NCBI GenBank assembly: GCA_002633025.1
Contig: NMRB01000436.1
Location: 82,170-146,169 of the forward strand
DNA: 64,000 nucleotides
Origin: Notospermus geniculatus
Taxonomy: Eukaryota; Nemertea; Pilidiophora; Heteronemertea; Lineidae
Reading direction: 5' to 3'
In this document: piece by piece, positions 55,007-64,000 of the stretch
Position numbering within the stretch: position 1 is the stretch's first letter
How the letters are laid out: each line of letters opens with the position of its first letter
Program-made: the position numbers and the translations under genes
The notes under the pieces: model-generated
Database searches by the model: none
The model's input: the letters and a program-made list of their open reading frames with translations, nothing else
Told to the model about the DNA's origin: nothing

Positions 55007-58000
55007 ATGACGATAGGGTTTTCGAGCATTGCGATGTTACCTGGGATTTTACCGGCCATTTTCTTCATGTTCTCTGGCACTGAAGCAAGTAAGCTTTTTG
55101 TTTCCAATTCACAAAATTCAGATTATTTCCCGGTTATGTTAGTAGGCCTTTCACTGGGCCCAGGAACACTGAATGTCTTTTTCCTTCCTTCACCAACACA
55201 AAATGGCATAGCAAAGTGGACAGTCAACATCGATAATATTTTGTTTTTCAGCATTATCATGGAACACACCGCTTAATGTAGGCGGGATTTATTCAATAAA
55301 TAACATAAAAGAGGATGCTCCCCCTGCCAATCCGATTCTTACGGCAAAGGCAACAAGTAATGATCCAAAGAAACCCACTGTTTACTACAGGCTGGCGGTC
55401 TCCCCCGAAGATGGAAACTTTCAGATTAATCCAATAAGTAAGTACTGCTACTTTTCCATTGAATGGAGAATTCCCGGGGGAGAATTCGTCGTACGATTTC
55501 TGTGATGCAAAGACTGATCTCACGCTGAATGTGCTAGAGTAGTAGCCTACTCGACCCTCCCAACCCATGGGGCACCTCATGATAATGGGCAGCCATCAGC
55601 AGTCCCATGAGTGTCGTCAATGTCATCCTGTTCAAGAAGTTCAAGAGTTTGGCGACTAGAACATCTGGTGCTGCGGGGAGGAAGGCCGAACACAATCCGA
55701 TACCATTGAAATACCTGTCTTTCGTCAATACTTCAGCCGGTGTCATTGACCACATCACTTCGCCGAAGTTCGACTACGAGAACCCCGCCCTACCAGCAGC
55801 GAATGGGGCAGCAGCAATAGGGCGATATGTCATGACCGTGACAGCCTTCTCGGGCCTTGCTGGTGAAACTATCGCCAAGACCATCCATTACAACCTACAG
55901 AATGTTAACGAGGCACCCTACATAACAAATCTACCCAAGTGCTTTAATGTCTACGAAACCGATGGAGGGAACTACAGCTTGTGGAAGGTGGGCATAAGGT
56001 TTTACATTGCAAAAGACGACTTGGTGTAAGATATCCGATGTGATAACAGTCTATGTCCCCTGGAATGTAAGTCCAGTTCTATCACGACATTTCGCTTATT
56101 CCTTGCAGATAAACGCCAAGGATCCGGATGGTCCTACAGCTCCGAATGACTGGGGATCAAACAAGATCAAATACGTGATCGAACCCACCTCATTTGAACC
56201 GCCATCGGGGGCGACACATTTCGAAATCAATCAAAAGCGTGAGTAACAAGCCAAAACTGATCCTCGACATACAAAATTGCTTTATTTCCACAATTTGAAA
56301 ACTGGCGATACGTATGGATGCAGCAATTTCCACTTGAACAACTTACAGTGGTCGACTGTGGCTAACTGATACAAGAGACTGCAGAGACACTTGCACATAG
56401 AGTAGAATCTTTCCGCACAAAAACCACTTATCTCCTCAACAGGTCGGATCCAAGCAGCCATGGCTTGTCCTATGCTCCAATTTCTCACGGTATCTTCTTC
56501 CGTCCTCAGGCCCTGCATACCAGGACTACAACGACCTATGGAGGAAAAAGACATCAATGGATTACGAACCTGTACAACTCAAGACCAACTACAACATGTC
56601 ACTTTATGTGGAGGACAGACTCGGTGTGAAACCAAACCTCAGAGACCGGAACCATAGGGTCCATGTGAAGGTAATTGACGTGAATGAAGCGCCCGAGTTT
56701 CTGACGGCTGAGCTGAAGACAACCTGCGAAGTGGCTGAAAATACGGTAAGTTTCTTCTGAGGTTTGCTTGGAAATTTAGTCTTCTTGTCATGGAACTATC
56801 ACAGAAGGTTTCAGAGCACAAGTAGGTCTGTATGTAAAGACCTCAGAAGGGGTTTTGTTGAAGGGAAGAACATGAACCATCAGTTTTTGAAAGCAAGCGG
56901 CAGGACGTTCAGGAGTGCCAAGATAAATTGAAGCAAGGATCGGAATTTCATCGTTCACCAATCCGCAAAATATTCTCTGCTGGTAAAGGAAAGCCTAACT
57001 AATCCAACCGGTTATGTTATTGCAGCCGATTGGGACAACCGTGTCTACTGGCATATATCCATTCAGAGCTTACGACAAGGACAAATATCCCGGGCCTGAC
57101 TGTCCAGGCCTCTACCCAGACTCCGTCCGGTACTTCGTGGAGGGCAAGTTTAGCGATCACTTCAAGGTGGACACTGTCAACTTGACAACCATCTCTGGCG
57201 CGCTGCAGCAGGACGGATACCTTGTAGTCGCCAAAGCCATTGACCGAGAAGATCCTCACGATCCTAAAGTCGGAAGTTTCCAGCTTCGTAAGTCATATCT
57301 CACGTCTCAGAAAATACTGCCATCATGATCATCAAAAAGAAAACAGAGTGGACTTTCCCTCCAAGTGGAAGTCAGAACATCTTCGGCTCCGGAACATACG
57401 GTAACTACGATTCAGTATGAGTTTTTCTCTAGCAGAAACGTTATGCATGAGGTGTTATGCTTCTAGTCGTTAAAAAGATATGCTTTGGCCATTTTTTTTC
57501 AGATATCAATGCCAGAGACACCCGTGGTATACGACAGATCCAAGCACAAACAGTGATAGTCAACTGTAAAATATTAGACGTGGACGACCACCCAACGTTT
57601 TGCCACGATTACGACTACGAAATAGCTCTAAAGGAAAACATTCCTGTGGATACCTCCGTTGTGGCCTTTACGTGTACAGATGAAGACGACCTGGTGGCAA
57701 ATCCGATCACTTTCACAATTAAAGATGTTGGGTTTGACCCCAACGCCACACTGGCGGGTCAATATTTCCATTTCGGGGACAGCGGGACGTCGAACGTCAT
57801 GAAGACGAAACAGCAGCTCAATCTGGAGGGAGGCACGGTGGTAGGTGTCTTTCAAAGTTGTTACTACATCCTATTCATGGTTTCAATAACAGATGAGAAG
57901 GTAGTAAAGACGATTTGCCTGGCCACAGAGGGAGAATGCCTCCTCATGTCAGGTCTTTGCTTCTTTTCAGTTACATTTTAAGGTGCTTGTCACACAAGGG

Positions 58001-60761
58001 GCAGCTTTTTCACAAATGACAACGACACTTACAATGGAGATAACAGTCGTTGGGCAGAACGATCACCAGCCGGTCATGTCGACGAATTTCTTTAACTTCT
58101 TCGTCGCCTACGACGTAAAGAACCATTTCATGATTGGTAAAATATCAGCAACAGATGCAGATAGACGTAAGTGCGACGGAAAAAGTCATGATGGGTTGTT
58201 ATATCGTGTGGCAAACTGGTAGCCAAGCAAGTAAGAGGTGGGGGTGGATCGATTCCGTATGGGGTCAACTGTGGTCACACTGTTCGGAAAAATTGTTCGG
58301 CCACACTGTTCGGAAAATGGAAATGGTTTGGGGGTACCAATGTTAGGTTATCAAGGAAAATGGAAATGTAATGGGAGGGAGAACAATGACGGAAAATGGA
58401 AATGCAATAGAAACACCAATACTAGATCATCAAGGAAAATGGAAATGCACTGGATGCATCAAAGCACGTTCCATTTTAAAACTTTGTTTCCTTTGTAGCT
58501 GCGACAGAATTGAGTTACTTCTTGCTGGTGAAAGCTGAAGGAATAATGCTGGGTACAAAATCTGGGAAGGTGTACACCGATTATACAAATACTGAAGACG
58601 ACAAGCTCAAGAAGAACTCGATGTATTGGATGAGTGCTAGAGCTAAGGACAACGGATCCCCATCCTACTATTCGAAGTAAGTGATTTGATACTTAGCAAA
58701 CGATGTCAGTTTCCTCTTAGTGGGAACATACTCATATTTCAGGCCGGGTGTTTTCTTTATAACAACTATCCATTACGTCATGCACTGTGGTGAATTTTTT
58801 TTCAGCAGTGCCTGGTATTTGCACACAACTACATGTAAACAGGTCGAATGTATATGACGAAAAAGTTATAGGCTAACAGTCGTTTGTCCCTATACATCCT
58901 GGGGATGTTTTTCTTCCCATGCCTGAGGTTTTTAATCTTGTTCTACCCCTGATATCATCCATTTGTCTTCTTCAGTCACGCATACATCCGGGTCAACACG
59001 TACGACAAGGAAGAAGTGATGATAAATATTGAAGTTGCATTGGAGTATAAAGACTTTACGGATGAAAAGGTGGCGGATTTTGAGAAAAGCATTTCGAACA
59101 TCTGCCAACCGTGTAGAGGCTTCTGCCCAGAGAAGAAGTCGGAGGGCTCGAAGTAAGTATTAACGCAGAAACGCGGGATGAAAACACAATAAAATCACTC
59201 CAGAATATACACGTGTTTACAAGTACGGTTTTCGTACAGGTGTGGAAGGAAGGAATATCTCCAGGAAAACTGTCCTGGGAACAAATCCTACTGTTACATT
59301 CTAATCTCTGAAGATTGGTATATATAACGATGCACCTTTAATCCATCCTATAGAAGTGGACTCCCAGGGACACACTTTACTCTTACATGAGTACACTTGT
59401 TCAGTGCTCGGTAATATACTAGTAACTACATGTATAAGAAAGTAAAAGGATCCCTAAAAGGTATATCCCTCTGACAGTTTGCTAAAATAGGGGCCGCCAT
59501 TTTTTCGGGATTTAGCCGATTTTTCGAACTTTTTCAAATATATTTCGAATATATTTTATTCGCTGCTTACTTGCTAAAATAACTTTATAAAGTTCGGAGT
59601 GGCTTACCGTATGACCCTTCGTTTTTGAAAGCCTCTGACAGCGCAAAATCCCATTGAAAGAGTCCGAGCAATGGCAAAATCCCGAAACAAAATGGCGGCC
59701 GCTAATTTCGCAAAATGTGTATTTTGAGACACTTGTCTCACTTACTTGCAACTGGCACAATGCAGAGATGCATGTATTGTAGGGGAAAAATTCATCCAGG
59801 CAGTCCTTTTTGTTCTCCAGCACAGTATTAACATGTTTCGCCCTGAAAGATGACAGAACGTTCAAGAAGGAGAATCAACACGAACCAGCGGAGTACATCA
59901 GTCAGAAACGACTCACGGATTACCTCACGAATGAAGACCTCGTCACTGGGGATATCTACGGGTTCGGTACTTACGACGTAGTGTCCGTTACTCCGTACGA
60001 CACGGGGCCCGATCTGCTCCCACTGTGGATAACCCTAGCTATCCTTGGCATCATTGGGCTCATTTGTGGCCTAGCATATGCAATCAAGGCATGCATATCA
60101 CATGGATTGTGCAAAAAATGTAAACCGTGAGTATTCACATAAACAGCTTTTCCCAACTTTAGGCACCCAAAAATATTAAAACTTAGCCATGACTGACTCC
60201 AATCTCGTACCCAGACCTACCTCATCCGAGGATATCTCTGGAAAGGGCTACGACTTGACCAGAATTTCTGGTCAACCACTGGCAGCGTGCCAAAATATTT
60301 GTTTCACGCAATGTTTCGTTCTATCATATACGCCTAAAAAGCCATACAATACCCCCAAACACGAAGTTGTTTGAGTATTATAGCAATTTCAAGGAATAGT
60401 TTAGTTGGGAACTATTTGACATCATGCCGCGGGTGCCAGGCTCGGTGTGATTCGCCTTTAAAATTAGTTTCCGCACTCCGTAAAGTTACGGGGCCATCGT
60501 GAATAAGGTCCCTGCCCTGAGGTCGTATGCATGGAAGATCTTAAGTGTAAAATCTCCCTTAAAATATTGTTCCAAACAAAAGATAAGGGACATTTTACAC
60601 TTAAGATGCTTTGTGCATACGGTCCCTGGTCGTTGTCTTTTTCCCTCTTCTATGCTACATATCTCTCTTGTTATAGGCCAAACAGGAAGCTCCATCCAGA
60701 AAGTTACGATGTCGACACATTCAATTTCAACTATGCGCAACACAAGGAGGGGCCGCTCTAG
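55007..60761 (+). CDS. Cadherin-like type I membrane protein, paralogue B2 (12 exons)
   Basis: Exons are 55007-55088, 55252-55437, 55737-55987, 56109-56238, 56510-56745, 57026-57287, 57503-57840, 57971-58166, 58499-58676, 58976-59152, 59821-60126 and 60677-60761. Splice phases agree throughout and give 808 aa with a TAG stop. Residues 1-27 include a signal peptide. Cadherin linker motifs are NVNEAP (145-150), DVNEAP (273-278), DVDDHP (408-413) and GQNDHQP (523-529). The fifth repeat (about 530-630) has ATDAD and AKDNGSPS. The juxtamembrane region has cysteines at 663, 666, 670 and 684 and may be a MAD-type domain (inference). The membrane helix is about 745-768. The 40-residue tail contains KLHPESYDVDTFNFNYAQH. 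It is roughly half identical to A1 overall and most alike in exon 11. Likely a surface adhesion or recognition protein. No catenin-binding tail is seen. Confidence 0.88.
59153..59489 (+). other. B2 intron 10 segment missing from B1
   Basis: B2 has about 310 bases here that B1 lacks. B1 instead has two copies of TAAGTATTAAAGTACTAAAA at the equivalent place (41108-41145). I recognise no gene or element. Confidence 0.5.
59490..59702. repeat. Foldback element in B2 intron 10
   Basis: Counterpart of 41145-41355 in B1, with GGCCGCCATTTTTTCGGG and CCCGAAACAAAATGGCGGCC as inverted ends. Confidence 0.7.
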
Positions 60762-61080
60762 ATCAGCTTGAAGGTGTCAAAAAAACAGTATGAACGCTTT
60801 TAGAAAGAACGAAACAGCCGCAACATGTGGTATGAAGTCTGAAACATAGGGAGGAATTCAGGAGTTGTTGGAACGTTTTCTTCCATTAATCAAGAAAACA
60901 GGGGAATTAAATACTTATTTAATACACGCCGTTCATATATCAACAAGTAATGATGTTATAAGATTTTGAGTGTGTGGAGAATTACACCTCAGTGACCAAG
61001 CTGATGAGCCTGACATTCTCCTTTACTTGATGAAAACGGAACCAGCGTGCAAAAATAAAACGTCTACCACACTGTAGATC

Positions 61081-61105
61081 AATAAATGTCAGTAGCGTCA
61101 ATAAA
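61081..61105 (+). promoter_or_regulatory. Candidate polyadenylation signals of B2
   Basis: AATAAA at 61081-61086 and 61100-61105, about 320-340 bases after the stop, in the same sequence context as after B1. Confidence 0.5.
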
Positions 61106-62963
61106 TGATCCGTATTTCACTTGATCGTGACTGACCCCATTTATTCCAAATGCCAGTATGTCCTTCGAGTCATGCAGTATACCATTTCACTTCAATCTCT
61201 TTGGTATTTCAATGATATTGTCAACAGCACGGAACGGTCCTGCTATTTAGCGCATAAATTGTATGGCAGCCACGACATCAATAACCTTATGAAAAATGAA
61301 AGTGTACAAAGATACACACAAAATAGGTATTCAACAGATCACTTTTGATTGTGGTCAACGGTATCCTTGTATAAACATCGACGTCAGCCTATTCTGCTGT
61401 CTTTGTAACGTCACTACAAAACGGCAACGTAGGTCGGTGTCCTTTTCTGTAAGACAGGTGCGAATGTAGCAGTGTCACATAGGACCGATATCAACCAAAC
61501 ACATTGCATCTTTACCTCTTGACTGTTCATGTTTTTGTGTCTGTGGCCGGATACAGAAAAGGATAAACATATCAAGTGCGGAGGTAAGTTACTAACGGTA
61601 GTGTCGCTCATGAAGCAACTTAGAATTAGGGAAGGGCATTCTCTTAGGTGATTGTCGCCAAGGGAATTGGTAAATACGTAGGTATACATATGTACATGTA
61701 ACAGCAAAATCTTCTTTTGAGTTTGAGCAATAATGAAGTAACACTAAGGAAAGGCAGCTCGCTCTATTCATGAGGAGACTAAAAGAATGGTGATTGTGAT
61801 AGGACGATGTAGTGCGGTGTGGTATGTATTCCCGAAGGAATTTTTGCTAAAATTGACTTTTTTACTGTTTCGCCTTCTGTGAGGATCCAACTGCCCAAAA
61901 ATGATGGGGTCAAATTTTCTGACCCTTCCCTCACTTTCTGGGGGAGACAATGGACACAAGAACTGAGCTTTGTATGGGAGAATGGGAGACGAATGTACAG
62001 CTAACTTTTGAACGGTTTTGGGTACACACCACGTAAATGTGTCACCAACAGATAGTAACATGGCATATTCTTAATTGTTTTTAGTCGTAATGTAATGAGA
62101 GATGATGTTTTTCATAAAAATTAACACAAAATGAGTCAAAATGCATAAAACGTCATTTCACAATTACGTTACTGCTTAAAAACGGCACAGAATAGGTTTA
62201 TTTGATTCCGAGGCATTATATTTCTATCTGTTGGTAATACATTTATGGGGTGTAAATCCAACCGTTCAAAAGTTAGCTGTGCTTCTCCTGTACAAAGTTC
62301 AGTTGTTTCGTCCATCGGCGTAATGATAAAGTCAGTTCCCAAACTGGGGGACACCCCACAAAGAGGGTACTGGTCAGAAAATTTGAACCCCATCAATTTC
62401 TGATAGTTTGGACCCTAAAGAAACCAGAATTGCACAAAAATCAATTTTACAAAAATCCTACGGGAGCTGTTTTCTTGACACACCATACCAAACTAATGGA
62501 AGAGTGATTGTATACATGTCGTAGGAAAGAGCTGGACTAAGACCGCTTTTCGACTATAGAAACCTTTTGTGGTAAAGCATCGGTAAATATTGCACTTTTG
62601 ATAAATTCGAACGAAAAGCGACGAATCGGAATTTGCTAGGATATTCTTTTTAGTCTGGTGATATTTTTTTCAGATTCCTCGGGACGGTGTATTCAAATAA
62701 TTCATATATCGGTGTGTAAAATTCGTTCCAAACATTGGTATTGAAGAAATATACTTTCATCAACAACTTTAGGACTTGGCAATACCAATTGGTGGTGAGC
62801 CGTTACATCAGTAGACTAAAGACACAAGAACGTTGCAAGGAAAGGGCGAGGAGACAACTGGCCAGATTCATTTAGGGGACGAAAAAAGTACCTTCACTAA
62901 GAAACTACGATTTTTACTCAGGCGTATAATTGCGATTCTACCGAGACGGCAAGGATCAGCAAG
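61106..62963 (+). other. Spacer between B2 and A3, with a foldback
   Basis: This is a near copy of 42771-44595. It includes the inverted pair at about 61905-62020 and 62258-62400 and the conserved block before the A-type start codon. The A-type promoter is probably in the last 450 bases. No TATA box is clear. Confidence 0.55.
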
Positions 62964-63620
62964 ATGAGGATTCCATCCATCTTGATAGCGATAGTTTCGC
63001 TTTTGTCCCTACACGCAGCAAATGGAGGTAAGAGGAGTATTCAAATGTTAATATGTGGCCTTTTTGAAGCCTTAAGTTTCTGTTCAAATGAAATGAGTAG
63101 GCATTGTATGCGCTGAAACTGTGCATTTTCGACGAAACGTTCTTCTCTCTAGTTTATTTTGAATGTTTAAAGGAAGTCCGGTGTAACATCTGCCAATGTT
63201 CCCGTTTTCAGTGTTTTCTTTGTATTGGGAACGTTGTGACAACCGAGAGCAGGAGAGACCATGACTGGTCAATAGGGCAGTTCAATGAGTGGAAACATTC
63301 ACACAAAGAAACACTGAAACATCCCCCATGCTATGGGAGGGTGTGTTACAATGGCTTACAAGCATAACGTATTAGGTTTTTAAATGCTGACATTTCATTG
63401 ATTCCCTGGTTGATTAACGTTCCAGCCGTCACTTGGAACAAGCCAGCGGGCGGCACCACCCCCAATCCAGCTCCCACAGCTCCAGAGGATAACCCATCTA
63501 ACCCGATATACACGGTACAAGCTACGAGTGGGGAAACAGATCTGTTTGGCAACACGCCCAGTATGTTCTACAAGATGACGACAACACCACCAGACGGGAA
63601 GTTACAGATTGACTCAAAAA
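62964..63620 (+). CDS. Cadherin-like paralogue A3, first two exons (gene runs off the window)
   Basis: Exon 1 is 62964-63027 (21 codons plus one base, signal peptide MRIPSILIAIVSLLSLHAAN) and exon 2 is 63426-63620. Both have the lengths and phases of A2 and both donors are GT. Exon 2 encodes the start of the first cadherin repeat (AVTWNKPAGGTTPNP...) with TTTPPDGKLQIDSKS, the NG-containing first strand region typical of cadherin repeats. Intron 2 is still open at 64000. It differs from A2 by a handful of substitutions, so the duplication is recent. Whether A3 is intact cannot be judged here. Confidence 0.8.
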
Positions 63621-64000
63621 GTAAGATATCAACCGCAGCGGGAAAGACTTTTCAGCTATCAGAATCCTGCAGTAAATAGTTGTTAGTATTTGATACAACA
63701 GACGAATTTTTAGAATTAATCCAAGCAGGAGAGTGGCGATATAAAATGGAGGGAGGAGCGTAGGTCACTGAATATAGGCATACAGGCGAGAAAAACACAT
63801 GGTGAGCTAATAGATACTGAACGACGGCGCTGTCCGTAGATGATGTTTAAGAGATTATGTTGACATTTGCCGATCATATATGGAATAAACGTTTTCATGG
63901 ACACTAGTTAGCCTTGGACCCTGTTAAAGTGGAGAGAGTTTAGAAGGCATCTAACCAATCAAAAGATCATTACATGTAGGTATTCTAAACATGAGTAATA
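63621..64000 (+). other. A3 intron 2, beginning
   Basis: It follows A2 intron 2 closely, with small indels, to the end of the window. No element is seen. Confidence 0.7.

Noticed and set aside
59512-59865. 117-codon minus-strand frame in B2 intron 10
   Set aside because: It overlaps a foldback element and the reverse strand of exon 11.

Overview
The window is eukaryotic. It has spliced genes with GT/AG introns, signal-peptide exons, a transmembrane exon and very many foldback/MITE-type DNA transposons. Frequent TAGGCCTA and TACATGTA words and the kind of genes present suggest a marine invertebrate, perhaps an echinoderm, hemichordate or cephalochordate. The species cannot be fixed from the sequence, so this is a low-confidence inference. 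It is a draft assembly, with a 583-base N gap (32538-33120) and a single N at 36379 flanked by a 212-base duplication. || The only protein-coding content I can support is one head-to-tail array of short cadherin-like type I membrane protein genes, all on the + strand. Two paralogue types alternate: A1 (3213-37936, 12 exons, 816 aa), B1 (38485-42420, 5'-truncated), A2 (44596-53062, 12-exon layout but broken), B2 (55007-60761, 12 exons, 808 aa) and A3 (62964-63620, first two exons, running off the window). I joined exons by hand. Every splice phase in A1 and B2 is consistent and both give one open frame. Each protein has a signal peptide, five cadherin-type repeats (recognised by NVNEAP, DVNEAP/DVNERP, DVDDHP, xxNDHxP and an AKDNGSPS-type motif), a cysteine-bearing membrane-adjacent region, one membrane helix and a tail of about 40-50 residues. 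The tail shares a KLHP...DVDTFNFNYA motif and shows no catenin-binding region I can recognise. || Layout: 1-3212 holds repeats and a relic of the 3' flank of a B-type gene, so another B copy probably lies upstream. A1 intron 1 (12.3 kb) carries a 146-bp tandem array, a 560-bp MITE with a 9-bp target duplication and a 9.86-kb insertion with terminal inverted repeats. The other long A1 introns (15.8-18.4, 18.6-21.0, 21.2-28.5, 28.7-31.4 and 31.6-33.1 kb) are filled with nested repeats. The same introns in A2 are short, so A1 spans 34.7 kb and A2 8.5 kb for the same exon set. || The A+B pair appears to have been duplicated as a block. B1 then lost its first four and a half exons by a deletion whose junction can be read at 38485. 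A2 gained three +2 frameshifts, a 505-bp internal duplication and an in-frame fusion of exons 10 and 11. Empty sites in the sister copy allow many transposon target-site duplications to be read directly.
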